A stretch of DNA of 64,000 bases from Actinoplanes campanulatus (GTDB taxonomy: Bacteria > Actinomycetota > Actinomycetes > Mycobacteriales > Micromonosporaceae). The stretch covers positions 1-64,000 of the forward strand of contig NZ_BMPW01000032.1 in NCBI RefSeq assembly GCF_014647795.1, given 5' to 3'. Of the stretch, positions 47,992 through 57,509 are shown piece by piece; the stretch's first letter is position 1; every line of letters begins with the position of its first letter. A model generated the notes under the pieces. That model was not told the origin of the DNA. It was given only the letters and a program-made list of their open reading frames with translations, and made no database searches. A program made the position numbers and the translations under genes.

Positions 47992-49757
47992 GCATCGATG
48001 TCGCGGTCCCGATGACCGAGTCCCTGGTCCGCCCCCGGCGGCGCGGGCTGGGCGCGAGCACGGAGCAGATCGTGATCACCCAGGTGGCGGTGGTCCTGCT
48101 GCTGTCCGGGTTCGCCATCGGCGGGATCGCGATGGTGCCAGCGGTGGCCGCCGCGGCCGCCCTGCTGGCGCTGACCTGGCTGCGCCTGCGCGGCCGATGG
48201 GCGTTCCAGTGGCTGGGTGTCCTGATCCGGTTCGCCGGGCGCCGGCGGAGCGCCCCGATCGACGGCACCACCGCGCTGCTGGGCTATGCGGCTCCGCGGG
48301 TCCGGCCGACGACGCTGGATCTGCCGGGCGAGCCGGCGGCGGCACTCGCCGACGACGCCGGCCTCACCGTCATGATCGAGCTCGGCGACCCGGCCGACGA
48401 GGCGTCACCCGTCCCGTCGTTCGCGACGGTGCTGCAGGCCACCGGGCGCGACGGCGCCACCGGCAAGGACCAGCCGGGCGTCCGGGTTCAGCTGGTGCTG
48501 AGCGCCGTCTCGGCGCCGACCGCGGGGTCCGGCACCGGCCCACCACAGAGCTCGTACCGGACTCTTGCCGAGGGCAGCTCGCTCGGCCATCTCCGCGCGG
48601 TGCTCGCGCTGCGTGTCTCGCGGGCCGGCGGCTGGTCGGAGGAGGAGCTGCACCGCAGTCTGGCCGGCATCACCCGGCGGGTGACCCGCCGGCTCGGCGC
48701 GGCCCGGCCGCTGGGCGAGGTGGCGGCCCTCCGGGCGATCGCCGACCTGGCGAACACCGACGCCTCCGGCGGTCCCGGCCCCGCCCAGGAGAGCTGGGCC
48801 GGGCTGCGGCTCGGCGGGCTGCTCCAGGCGACCTTCCACTGCCGGCCGGCGGCCGGCCGCGATCTGTCCGGCGCGCTGATCACCCGCATCCTGCATCTGC
48901 CCGCCGCGGCCACCACGGTGGCGCTGACGGCGACCGCCCTGTTCGTCCGGCTCGCCGCTCCGGACGCCCCGAGTCTGGAGGCCGCGAGCCGGGCGCTGCG
49001 CACGCTGCTCGCCGCCGAGCGGATCCGGATCCGCCGGTGGGACGGCGCTCATCTGCCCGGTCTGGCCGCGACGCTGCCTCTCGGCGGTCCGGCACCGGAC
49101 GGGCCGGCCTTCGGCGTCCCGGAGGTGCGGATCAGCCCGGCCGGCCTGATGGTGGGGCGAAACCGGCACGGCGGCCCGGTGCTGGTCCGGCTGTTCCGGC
49201 CGGAGCCGACCCGGGCCCTGCTGGTGGGCGGGCTGGGCGGCGCGCAGATGCTCGCGTTCCGGGCCATGGCGACCGGCGCCCGGGTGCAGGTCCGGACGAC
49301 CCGGCCGCACGACTGGGAGCCGTTCGCCCGGGGCGCGGCCGTGCCCGGCGAGTCGATCACGATTCTTCCTCCCGGCAGCCCGTTCGAGGCTCCGGCCGGG
49401 TCGGTCCGGCATCCGGTGCTCACCATCCTCGACACCGGCGCGACGACGGCCGGCCGGGAGCCGTCCCGGGAGGAGGGCTGGCAGACCACGCTGGTGTTCC
49501 GGGAGGAATTCGGGACGGCGGACGTGCCACATGCCACCGAGGCCGACGTGGTGGTGCTCCAGCCGCTGCACCCGGCCGAGGCGACGCTGCTCGGTGGGGC
49601 GCTCGGGCTCGGTGACACCACGCCGTACCTCACCCGGATGCGGGCCGACATGATCGCCGTGGTGAACCGGCGGGCGGTCCGGTGGGCCACCCTGTCACAG
49701 ACGCCGATCGAGCAGTCCCTGATCGGGCCACCGGCGCGAAATCAGCCCGTCGGGTGA
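47988..49757 (+). CDS. eccE: Type VII secretion protein EccE
   Basis: The 589-aa protein has two N-terminal membrane segments (about residues 29-62), then a long cytoplasmic or extracellular part. WAFQWLGVLIRFAGRRR after the helices is typical of EccE, an ESX membrane-complex component. Later parts such as LLVGGLGGAQMLAFRAMATGARVQV also match. GTG 47988 has GGAGAGGGG 7 nt upstream. It is divergent from the WXG100 pair. The EccB, C, D genes and the mycosin protease are not in the window. Confidence 0.85.
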   Translation: MSIDVAVPMTESLVRPRRRGLGASTEQIVITQVAVVLLLSGFAIGGIAMVPAVAAAAALLALTWLRLRGRWAFQWLGVLIRFAGRRRSAPIDGTTALLGYAAPRVRPTTLDLPGEPAAALADDAGLTVMIELGDPADEASPVPSFATVLQATGRDGATGKDQPGVRVQLVLSAVSAPTAGSGTGPPQSSYRTLAEGSSLGHLRAVLALRVSRAGGWSEEELHRSLAGITRRVTRRLGAARPLGEVAALRAIADLANTDASGGPGPAQESWAGLRLGGLLQATFHCRPAAGRDLSGALITRILHLPAAATTVALTATALFVRLAAPDAPSLEAASRALRTLLAAERIRIRRWDGAHLPGLAATLPLGGPAPDGPAFGVPEVRISPAGLMVGRNRHGGPVLVRLFRPEPTRALLVGGLGGAQMLAFRAMATGARVQVRTTRPHDWEPFARGAAVPGESITILPPGSPFEAPAGSVRHPVLTILDTGATTAGREPSREEGWQTTLVFREEFGTADVPHATEADVVVLQPLHPAEATLLGGALGLGDTTPYLTRMRADMIAVVNRRAVRWATLSQTPIEQSLIGPPARNQPVG

Positions 49758-49837
49758 CACCCTCCCGGGCATAGATCTCGAAAAGATCCCGGGTTGTCGT
49801 TTCCACGAGTGGATCACGCATGGCACCATCGCACGCC

Positions 49838-50215
49838 ATGGGCATCCTCATTCGGCTGGTGATCACCGCCGTTTCGCTGTGGATCGCGACCCTGGTGATC
49901 GACGGCATCCAACTGACGGCCGATACCGCCGCGAGCAAGGCGGGCACGCTGCTCGCCGTCGCCGTGATCTTCGGTCTGATCAACGCGATCCTGCGGCCGA
50001 TCATCAAGACCATCGGCTGCGGGTTCTACGTTCTCACGCTCGGCCTGGTCGCGATTCTCGTCAACGGTCTGCTGCTCCTGCTCACCAGCTGGATCGCGGG
50101 CAAGCTGGAGCTGGGCTTCCACGTCGACGGGGTGATCGCCGCGATCCTCGGCGCGCTGCTGGTCGGTGTCGTGAGCTGGGTCCTCAACATGCTGGTTCCG
50201 GACGGCGACGACTAA
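49838..50215 (+). CDS. Phage-holin-4_2-like membrane protein (125 aa)
   Basis: Four hydrophobic segments and the pattern VIFGLINAILRPIIKTIG followed by VLTLGLVAILVNGLLLLL mark the family PF04020 (often called mycobacterial YvlD-like). Members are small inner-membrane proteins of unclear role and usually not phage-derived. The start is ATG 49838 (MGILIRLVI) or ATG 49820; neither has a good ribosome-binding site. No neighbour suggests a function. Confidence 0.82.
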   Translation: MGILIRLVITAVSLWIATLVIDGIQLTADTAASKAGTLLAVAVIFGLINAILRPIIKTIGCGFYVLTLGLVAILVNGLLLLLTSWIAGKLELGFHVDGVIAAILGALLVGVVSWVLNMLVPDGDD

Positions 50216-50307
50216 ACCCGGACGACCAGGTCGCGAGTGCCGGGTCGGCCTCGTGACCTGGTTCATACGCAAGGACCGCTGAATCCTCCCGCCCTTACCG
50301 TGGGGGG

Positions 50308-51243
50308 ATGAGCGAGGAGCGGCGTGGGTATCTGTACGGCCTCACGGCGTACACGATGTGGGGTTTCTTCCCCATCTACTTCAAGCTGCTCCGCCCCGCC
50401 CCGCCGCTGGAGATCCTCGCCCACCGGGTACTGTGGTCGGTCGTCTTCGTGGCGCTGCTGCTCTCCGCGATGCGTAACTGGCGCTTCCTGTCCCGCCTGC
50501 TGCGCACGCCCCGCCTGCTCGGTGGAATCTCCCTGGCCGCGGTACTGCTCGCGGTCAACTGGGGCACCTACATCTACGGTGTGAACTCGTCCCGGGTCGT
50601 GGAGACGGCACTCGGCTACTTCATCACCCCGCTGCTGGTCGTCCTGCTCGGCGTGACCGTGCTGCGGGAGCGACTCCGGGCCCTGCAATGGGTCGCCGTC
50701 GGGATCGGTGTGCTGGCGGTGGCCATCCTGACCCTGGACTATGGGCGGCTGCCGTACATCGCGCTCACCCTGGCCGTCTCGTTCGGCTGCTACAGCCTGA
50801 TCAAGAAGCGCATGTCGCTACCGCCCGCGGAGGGCGCGTTCGTCGAGTCGGGCGTTCTGGCGCTGCCCGCGCTGGCGTACCTGACCTGGCTCAACCTGTC
50901 CGGGAGCGCGGACTTCGGGCACGTGTCGGTCACCCACACGGTGCTGATGATGCTCTCCGGAGTGGCCACCGCGATCCCGCTGCTGCTGTTCGCCGCGGCG
51001 GCGAACCGGGTGCCGCTGGTCGGGCTCGGCATCCTCCAGTACGTGGCGCCGATCCTGCAGCTCGCCGTCGGCCTGCTGATCTACCACGAGCCGATGCCGG
51101 CGGCCCGGCTCGCCGGGTTCGGGCTGGTCTGGCTGGCGCTGATCGTCTTCACCGTGGACGGCATCCGCAGTGCCCGGACCGCGGCCCACAACCGCGCGGC
51201 GGCCGCGGCCGAGCCGGCCCCCGAAACCCTGCCCACCCACTGA
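50308..51243 (+). CDS. rarD: RarD-type EamA transporter
   Basis: The 311-aa protein has about ten membrane helices in two EamA repeats. The start region GYLYGLTAYTMWGFFPIYFKLL and EILAHRVLWSVVFV match RarD. The substrate is uncertain; the family name comes from chloramphenicol sensitivity in Pseudomonas. ATG 50308 is preceded by TACCGT at exactly 6 nt (50296-50301). The intervening bases are GGGGGG, so both a leaderless start and a short leader are possible. Confidence 0.9.
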   Translation: MSEERRGYLYGLTAYTMWGFFPIYFKLLRPAPPLEILAHRVLWSVVFVALLLSAMRNWRFLSRLLRTPRLLGGISLAAVLLAVNWGTYIYGVNSSRVVETALGYFITPLLVVLLGVTVLRERLRALQWVAVGIGVLAVAILTLDYGRLPYIALTLAVSFGCYSLIKKRMSLPPAEGAFVESGVLALPALAYLTWLNLSGSADFGHVSVTHTVLMMLSGVATAIPLLLFAAAANRVPLVGLGILQYVAPILQLAVGLLIYHEPMPAARLAGFGLVWLALIVFTVDGIRSARTAAHNRAAAAAEPAPETLPTH

Positions 51244-51272
51244 CCCGCACAGCGAGAGACTGAGACCGCGAG

Positions 51273-51929
51273 TCACCGAGGCGGCTCGTACGCCAGCATC
51301 ACCTTGCCGTCGTACCGGACCAGTTCCAACCGGGACAGGCTCCCCTGGGCGAAGTGCGTGGCCGCCGGCATCGAGAACTCCGCCCCCGGCTGCGCCAGCC
51401 ACGACCCGAGCTGCTCGGTCTGCTCGTCCGGCCCGTACGCGATGAGCCGGAACGTATAGGGCTTGGCCGTCTTGCTGTAGGAGCACTCCATCTCCACCCG
51501 GCTCCCACTGGGCGTGCTGGTGATCCGGACCGTGGCGGTGATCGGCGTGACGTCGTCGACGGGCGTCATGGCGATGGCCGGCCCCGGTGGCGGCGTGTCG
51601 GCCGGCGAGTCCCGCAGTCCCCAGAACGCCAGCCCGCCTCCGATCATCAGCACCAGAACCAGCGCGACCGCGGTGCTGAGAAGTCGCCGGGGAAGGGCCC
51701 GCACGCGGGGTGCCGCCGGACGGGAGGGCACCGGCAGACCGGGGTCGAGGAGGCGCGCGAAGTCCTCCGCGTCGAGCCGGTCGAGCATGTCCGGCACCTG
51801 GGCAAGATCGGCCACCGCTTCCCGGCAGAACGAGCATGTCGCCAGGTGGCGCTCATACGCGGCTCGTTCAATTGGAGACAGCGCACCGAGGACATAGGCG
51901 GCGTCGTCGTGCCCGTCCTCGCATCGCAT
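51273..51929 (-). CDS. Zinc-finger (zf-HC2) anti-sigma factor
   Basis: The 218-aa protein has the ZAS motif H-L-A-T-C-S-F-C near residue 30, preceded by CEDGHDDAAYVLGALSPIERAAYE. One membrane segment (about residues 88-108) and an extracytoplasmic C-terminal domain follow, the layout of membrane anti-sigma factors. ATG 51929 has GGGAGG 8 nt upstream. No sigma-factor gene is adjacent, so its partner must be encoded elsewhere. Confidence 0.85.
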   Translation of the reverse strand: MRCEDGHDDAAYVLGALSPIERAAYERHLATCSFCREAVADLAQVPDMLDRLDAEDFARLLDPGLPVPSRPAAPRVRALPRRLLSTAVALVLVLMIGGGLAFWGLRDSPADTPPPGPAIAMTPVDDVTPITATVRITSTPSGSRVEMECSYSKTAKPYTFRLIAYGPDEQTEQLGSWLAQPGAEFSMPAATHFAQGSLSRLELVRYDGKVMLAYEPPR

Positions 51930-52056
51930 CCGTACCGCCTCCCACCGGGTCACTGTTCCCGGTTTGAGGTACGCGGTTTCGGGCGCGAAGGTTCAACGCA
52001 GCCTTAAACCCCCACCTCAAACCGTGGCGGCCCGAATTCGGAGAGCTATCGCTCGT

Positions 52057-52851
52057 TCAGGCGGTTGCGGACTCCCCTCCGGACAGCGCTTCGGCCACGT
52101 TGCGGGCGGCGGCGGTGAGCTTGGCCCGCACCACGCGGGCCGAGGTCAGCATCTCGGCGGCGGGCATGGAGCAGGCGAGGACGAGGCGGCGCTCCATGTC
52201 CCGGTCGGCCACGACGACGACGGCGGCGGACGCCAGACCCTGCCGGAACTGACCCATCTCGATCTGCATGCCGCGCCGCTCGCCGGCGGCCAGGTCGGCC
52301 TCCAGCGCCTCGGGTGTGGTGAGGGTCGCCGGGGTGAAGGCCCGCATCCCGTAGTCGCGCAGGTATCGCGACCGCTGGTCGGGGGTGAGCGTGGCGAGAA
52401 GGGCCTTGCCGAGCGCGGTGGCATGGCCGCCCTCGTCGAAGCCGGGGGCCACGTCGTCCATGAAGGGGGACCGGGCGCCCTCGGCCGACGCCGTGACGGC
52501 TATCCGCCCGCCCACGAACCGCCCGAGATAGTGACTGTATCCACTGTCGACGGCCGCCCGGCGCAGCGCCTCACCGACCGCGGGCGGCCCACGGAAGGCG
52601 GAGACCAGCTCCCGATATCGATCAGCGATCTCGAGGCCGACGATGTAGGTGCCGTCCTCGCGCCGGATCACGTAGCCCTCGTAGGCCAGTGTCCGCACGA
52701 GGTGGTACGTCGTCGCGACGGTCAGCTCGCACCTGCGGGCTATCTGTTTCACGGTCAGCCCTCGTGGAGCTCGTCCCACCGACTCCAGCACGCGCAGGGC
52801 ACGCGAAACGCTCCGGATGAGATCTGACGGCTCCGCTAGGGGGTCACGCAC
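52057..52851 (-). CDS. IclR-family transcriptional regulator
   Basis: The 264-aa protein has a winged-helix DNA-binding domain (about 10-70: SVSRALRVLESVG, LTVKQIARRCELTVATTYHL, LAYEGYVIRREDGTYIVG). An effector-binding GAF-like domain with HATALGKALLATL follows. GTG 52851 has GGAGG 5 nt upstream. No metabolic operon is adjacent, so its target is unclear. A terminator lies between it and the polyprenyl synthase gene, so they are separate units. Confidence 0.9.
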   Translation of the reverse strand: MRDPLAEPSDLIRSVSRALRVLESVGRAPRGLTVKQIARRCELTVATTYHLVRTLAYEGYVIRREDGTYIVGLEIADRYRELVSAFRGPPAVGEALRRAAVDSGYSHYLGRFVGGRIAVTASAEGARSPFMDDVAPGFDEGGHATALGKALLATLTPDQRSRYLRDYGMRAFTPATLTTPEALEADLAAGERRGMQIEMGQFRQGLASAAVVVVADRDMERRLVLACSMPAAEMLTSARVVRAKLTAAARNVAEALSGGESATA

Positions 52852-53010
52852 AGCTACCTCCGAAACCAGGGACTTACACCATATGAAGAATCGTGCTTCT
52901 ACGGAATGCCAAATGCATGTGGATCACGATCGATCTTCACAGTGGGTGCGATCAATGGAACTGTCCGCATCCGGATAGCCCGTCCCGTCGAACCGCTTCC
53001 ACCAGCAAAA

Positions 53011-53040
53011 AGCCGGCGCCGCAACGAAGCGGCGCCGGCT
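53011..53040 (-). terminator. Terminator after the polyprenyl synthase gene
   Basis: AGCCGGCGCCGC (53011-53022) pairs perfectly with GCGGCGCCGGCT (53029-53040) around a 6-nt loop, followed by five T on the minus strand. It lies 28 nt after the stop at 53069. Confidence 0.85.
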
Positions 53041-53068
53041 GGCAGGCGAAAACAGCGAAATATGGAGA

Positions 53069-54100
53069 TCAGCCGGTGCGGTCGGCGATGAAGTCGCAGA
53101 GCGACTCCATGGCCCGCTTCGGCGCCCCGTCAGGCAGCGGAGCGAGCTGCGTCCGTGCCTCCTCGGCGTAACTGCGGACCGTCTCCCGCGCCCGCTTCAT
53201 CGCCGCCGACTCCCGCAACAGGGACAGCGCCTCGGCATGCAGCGTGTCGTCGGTGATCGGGCCGGCCGCCAGCAGCTCGCGCAGCCGGACCGCCGACGCG
53301 TCGGTGTCGTCACCGGCCAGTGCGTACAGCACCGGGAGGGTCGGAATGCCCTCGCGCAGGTCGGTGCCGGGCGTCTTACCGGACTGGACGGACTCGCTGG
53401 CGATGTCGAGCAGATCGTCGGAGAGCTGGAACGCGATCCCGATGGCGTGCCCATACCCGGCGAGGGCCTCCACATGCTCCGGCCGGGCGCCGGAGAACAG
53501 CCCGCCGAACCGGGCCGCGGTGGCGATCAGGGACGCCGTCTTCTCGGTGATGACGAACAGGTGGTGCTCGATCGGGTCGGTGCCGCGCGGCCCCACCGTC
53601 TCGGCGATCTGCCCGTGCACCAGACGGGCGAACGTCTGCGCCTGCAGGTGCACCGCCTCGGTGCCGAGGCTGGCCGCCAGATCCGCGGCCTGGGCGAAGA
53701 GGTAGTCGCCGACCAGGATCGCCACCGAGTTGCCCCAGCGCGCGTTCGCGCTGGACGCGCCCCGGCGCACGGCCGCCTCGTCCATCACGTCGTCGTGGTA
53801 CAGCGTTGCGAGGTGGGTCAGCTCCACCACGTTGGCCGCGGCCACGACCTCGGGCGACGCCGGGTCGCCGAACTGCGCCCCCAACGCGACAAGCAACGGC
53901 CGGAACCGCTTGCCGCCGGCATCGGCCAGATGCCGGGCCGCCTCGGCCACCAACGGATCGGCGCTGGTCACGTGGACCCGCAGCGCCTCCTCCACAGCGG
54001 CCAAAGTCGCCGACACCGACTCGTCCATCGCGGGATCGACGTCGAGGCCCAGCGATGACAGCGCCGTTTCGCGCGGGGTCGGATCACCGGTGCTCACCAC
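53069..54100 (-). CDS. Long-chain polyprenyl diphosphate synthase
   Basis: The 343-aa protein is a trans-isoprenyl diphosphate synthase. ATLYHDDVMDEA is the first DDxxD motif, and LSDDLLDIASE the second. GGKRFRPLLVALGAQ precedes the first. It elongates isoprenyl diphosphate with IPP, and its place next to nuo suggests it makes the menaquinone side chain. The start is GTG 54100 or GTG 54097. No clear ribosome-binding site is seen. Confidence 0.93.
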   Translation of the reverse strand: MVSTGDPTPRETALSSLGLDVDPAMDESVSATLAAVEEALRVHVTSADPLVAEAARHLADAGGKRFRPLLVALGAQFGDPASPEVVAAANVVELTHLATLYHDDVMDEAAVRRGASSANARWGNSVAILVGDYLFAQAADLAASLGTEAVHLQAQTFARLVHGQIAETVGPRGTDPIEHHLFVITEKTASLIATAARFGGLFSGARPEHVEALAGYGHAIGIAFQLSDDLLDIASESVQSGKTPGTDLREGIPTLPVLYALAGDDTDASAVRLRELLAAGPITDDTLHAEALSLLRESAAMKRARETVRSYAEEARTQLAPLPDGAPKRAMESLCDFIADRTG

Positions 54101-54435
54101 GCTTTCACGATGCCATACCGTCCATCCGGTTTCTGTCCCAGGGTGGCACGCGACAAGATCAAAAACCCGACAGCACGGGTACGGGCGACGCGGCGCCTTA
54201 ACGAGCAGTCCGCATCCTCGAACCCGCCGGTGTCGGCCACGGGTGATCGAAGACGGTCATGAACGCCCGGTGCGGGGGTCCCAGGTCGCCGGTGGGCCGC
54301 GTGTGGACCTCATCCGGGAAGGTGGTCGGCTCCCCGTACCGAAATCTGTCCTGGATCTTTCAGGCCGTTTGCCGTGGGGCCGGAGAAAGGCGAGAGCCCC
54401 GACCGCCGGCCGGGGCTCTCGCGTCCTGATCATTT
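54101..54435. other. Gap between polyprenyl synthase and nuoN
   Basis: The 335-nt region ends with the nuoN terminator (54391-54421). The other end must hold the promoter of the polyprenyl synthase gene, but no convincing -10/-35 pair was found. No coding frame has a ribosome-binding site or recognisable protein. I see nothing else in it. Confidence 0.5.
54391..54421 (-). terminator. Terminator of the nuo operon
   Basis: CGAGAGCCCCG (54391-54401) and CGGGGCTCTCG (54411-54421) form a perfect 11-bp stem with a 9-nt loop. It starts 15 nt after the nuoN stop. Confidence 0.8.
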
Positions 54436-55968
54436 TCAGCGCACGAACTCGGACGCTTCCCGGGTGAGATCGATCAGCGGCGCGGGCACCACGCCCAGCG
54501 CCACCGTCACGATCACGCCGATCCCCAGCACCGCCGAGGTGAGGAAGCCCGGGATCGACACGGTCGGCGCCGACTCGCCCGGCTCGGACAGCCACATCAG
54601 CACGACCACCCGCAGGTACGGGAAGGCCAGCAGCATGCTGGTGATCACGCCGAAGATGACGAGCCAGGTCTGCCCGCCCTCGACGGCCGCCCCGAAGACC
54701 GCGAACTTGCTGGTGAAGCCGCTGGTCAGCGGAATGCCCGCGAAGGTGAGCAGGATGAAGGTGAAGACACCGGCCAGCAGCGGGCTCTTCCGGCCGATGC
54801 CGGCCCACCGGGACAGGTGGGTGGCCTCCCCGTCCGCGTCGCGCACCAGGCTGATGATCGCGAACGCCGCGAGCACCGAGAAGCCGTACGCCACCAGGTA
54901 GAACATCGTGCCGCTGAGGCCCTCCTCGTTGAGCGCGAGCACGCCCACCAGCAGGTAGCCGGCGTTCGCGATCGACGAGTAGGCCAGCAGGCGCTTGAGG
55001 TCGGTCTGGGTGACCGCCAGGACCGCGCCGATGAACATGGTGAGCACCGCGATCGTCCCGAGGATCGGCTGGAAGCTCCAGCGCACCCCCTCGAACGCCA
55101 CGTAGAGGATCCGCAGCAGGGCCCCGAACGCGGCGACCTTCGTGCAGGCCGCCATGAACGCGGTGATCGGCGTGGGCGCGCCCTGGTAGACGTCCGGCGT
55201 CCAGACGTGGAACGGGGCCAGCGCCGCCTTGAAGAGCAGGCCGATCGCGACCATCGCCAGGCCCACGTAGAGCAGCACCTCGCTGCGCTGCGGGTTGGCG
55301 ACCGCCTCGTGCACCACCTCGAGCTGGATCCCGCCCGCGTAGCCGTAGACGAAGGCCACGCCGAACAGGAAGAACGCCGAGGCGTACGAGCCGAGCAGGA
55401 AGTACTTGAGCGCCGCCTCCTGGCTGAGCAGGCGCCGCCGCCGGGCGAGCGCGCACAGCAGGTAGAGCGGCAGCGAGAAGACCTCCAGCGCCACGAACAT
55501 GGTGAGCAGGTCGTTCGCCGCGACGAACAGGAGCATGCCGCCGAGCGCGAACACGGTGAGCGGGTACACCTCGGTGGCGCCGGGGCGGCCACCGGCCTGC
55601 TGGAGGTCCTTCTGCGAGCCGACGGTGACCGCGGCCTGCGAGACGAACGCCCCGCCCTTCTCGATCGATCGCTCACCGATCAGCAGCAGTGACACCCCGC
55701 CGAGCACCAGGATCGAGCCCTGGAGGAACAGGGTCGGCCCGTCGACCGCGACCGCGCCGCCGATGGTGACGGTCCGGGTGCCGCGCTGCCACACCACCGC
55801 GGCCAGGGCCGCGACCACTGCGACAAGGGCCAGACCCAGCTGTACGGCGTTGCGCGCCCGCTGCGGGGTCACCACCTCGGCGACGACGCCGAGGCAGGCC
55901 GCCCCGAAGAGGATCAGCATGGGCAGCAGTGCCCCGTAGTCGATCGGGGGCAGTTGTAGGGATTCCAT
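54436..55968 (-). CDS. nuoN: NADH-quinone oxidoreductase subunit N
   Basis: The 510-aa polytopic membrane protein is an antiporter-like subunit of complex I. It has 14 or so helices, with LKYFLLGSYASAFFLFGVAFVYG and LAPFHVWTPDVYQGAPTPITAFM as typical landmarks; the Glu and Lys for proton transfer occur in the expected helices. It starts 2 nt after the nuoM stop and ends the operon before a terminator. Expressed with the rest of nuo. Confidence 0.96.
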   Translation of the reverse strand: MESLQLPPIDYGALLPMLILFGAACLGVVAEVVTPQRARNAVQLGLALVAVVAALAAVVWQRGTRTVTIGGAVAVDGPTLFLQGSILVLGGVSLLLIGERSIEKGGAFVSQAAVTVGSQKDLQQAGGRPGATEVYPLTVFALGGMLLFVAANDLLTMFVALEVFSLPLYLLCALARRRRLLSQEAALKYFLLGSYASAFFLFGVAFVYGYAGGIQLEVVHEAVANPQRSEVLLYVGLAMVAIGLLFKAALAPFHVWTPDVYQGAPTPITAFMAACTKVAAFGALLRILYVAFEGVRWSFQPILGTIAVLTMFIGAVLAVTQTDLKRLLAYSSIANAGYLLVGVLALNEEGLSGTMFYLVAYGFSVLAAFAIISLVRDADGEATHLSRWAGIGRKSPLLAGVFTFILLTFAGIPLTSGFTSKFAVFGAAVEGGQTWLVIFGVITSMLLAFPYLRVVVLMWLSEPGESAPTVSIPGFLTSAVLGIGVIVTVALGVVPAPLIDLTREASEFVR

Positions 55969-55970
55969 GG

Positions 55971-57509
55971 TCAGCCGCCCACCTTTCCGCCGGCCTCCAC
56001 CGCGGGGACCGGGTCATTCGCGCCGACGTCCTGCATCGTCGCCTGCACCGCGGGGTTGATCACGTCGGTGACCGGCTTCGGGTAGAAGCCGAGCACCAGC
56101 AGGAGCAGGATCAGGGGTGCCACGACCGCCTTCTCCCGCAGGGTGATGTCCTTCGACATGGCCGGCACCTCGGTGAGCGCCGGGTTGAGCGTGCCCTGGG
56201 TGGTCCGTTGGATCATCCACAGCACGTACGCCGCGGCCAGCACGATCCCGAGGGTCGCCACCACCGCGTACCCCTTGTGGGTGCTGAACGTGCCGATCAG
56301 CACCAGGAACTCGCTGACGAACGGGGCCGTGCCGGGCAGCGCCAGCGACGCCAGACCGGCGAAGAACAGCACCCCGGCCAGCACCGGCATCAGCTTCCCG
56401 GCCCCACCGAAGTCGCTGACCAGCGCCGAGCCGCGCCGAGCCACGAACATGCCGACCACGATGAACAGCAGGCCGGTGGCCAGACCGTGGTTGACCATGT
56501 AGAGCACCGCGCCGGTCCCGGCCTGCGTGGTGAAGGCGAAGATGCCGATGCCGATGAAGCCGAAGTGGGCGATCGACGTGTACGACACGAGCCGCTTCAG
56601 GTCGTTCTGCCCGACCGCGAGCAGCGCCGCGTAGATGATGCCGATCACCGCGAGGACCATGGCGGCCGGTGCGAACCAGCGCGACGCCTCCGGGAAGAGC
56701 GAGAGGCAGTAGCGCAGGATGCCGAACGTGCCCACCTTGTCCATCACGCCGACCAGCAGCGCCGCGGCGCCGGCCGGGGCGGCCCCACCGGAGTCCGGCA
56801 GCCAGGTGTGGAACGGGAAGAACGGCGCCTTGATCGCGAACGCCACGAAGAAGCCGAGGAACAGCCAGCGCGCGGTGTTCTGGTCGATCTGGGCGGTGCC
56901 CTTCACCAGCTCGGCGAAGTCGAACGTGTGCCCGCCGAGCGCCCACAGCCCGATCACCGAGGCCAGCATGAAGAGGCCGCCGACCAGGCTGTAGAGGAAG
57001 AACTTGACGGCCGCGTACTGCTTCTGGCCACTGCCGAACGAGCCGATGATGAAGTACATCGGGATCAGCATGATCTCGAAGAACACGTAGAACAGGAACA
57101 CGTCCGCCGCGGCGAACACCCCGATCATGGTGAACTCGAAGGCCAGCAGCAGCGCGAAGTAGGCCGGCGCCGACCGGGTGCTCTGGTCGACGTCGTGCCA
57201 GCTCGCCAGGATCACGACCGGGAACAGGATCGCGATCAGCAACAGCATCACGAGCGCGATGCCGTCGGCCGCGAAGGTGAGCCGGGCGTCCCAGGACGGG
57301 ATCCAGGCGTACGACTCACGGAACTGGAACCGGTCGCCGCCGATGGTGAACGCGCCCCACATGACGGCGCTCAGCACCAGGACGGCCAGCGACCAGCCCA
57401 GTGCCACGATCTTGGCGAGCTCCGCTTTCGTACGCGGAATGAAGGCCACCACCGCGGCCCCCACCAGGGGCAGGGCCGTCAGGATGGACAGGAACGGGAA
57501 GTCTTTCAC
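55971..57509 (-). CDS. nuoM: NADH-quinone oxidoreductase subunit M
   Basis: The 512-aa membrane protein is the second antiporter-like subunit. FEIMLIPMYFIIG, KFFLYSLVGGLFMLAS and KAPFFPFHTWLPD are typical of NuoM. GTG 57509 overlaps the nuoL stop (GTGA), giving a start VKDFPFLSILTALPLVGA; an in-frame GTG at 57518 is less likely. It takes part in proton pumping in the membrane arm. Confidence 0.96.
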   Translation of the reverse strand: MKDFPFLSILTALPLVGAAVVAFIPRTKAELAKIVALGWSLAVLVLSAVMWGAFTIGGDRFQFRESYAWIPSWDARLTFAADGIALVMLLLIAILFPVVILASWHDVDQSTRSAPAYFALLLAFEFTMIGVFAAADVFLFYVFFEIMLIPMYFIIGSFGSGQKQYAAVKFFLYSLVGGLFMLASVIGLWALGGHTFDFAELVKGTAQIDQNTARWLFLGFFVAFAIKAPFFPFHTWLPDSGGAAPAGAAALLVGVMDKVGTFGILRYCLSLFPEASRWFAPAAMVLAVIGIIYAALLAVGQNDLKRLVSYTSIAHFGFIGIGIFAFTTQAGTGAVLYMVNHGLATGLLFIVVGMFVARRGSALVSDFGGAGKLMPVLAGVLFFAGLASLALPGTAPFVSEFLVLIGTFSTHKGYAVVATLGIVLAAAYVLWMIQRTTQGTLNPALTEVPAMSKDITLREKAVVAPLILLLLVLGFYPKPVTDVINPAVQATMQDVGANDPVPAVEAGGKVGG

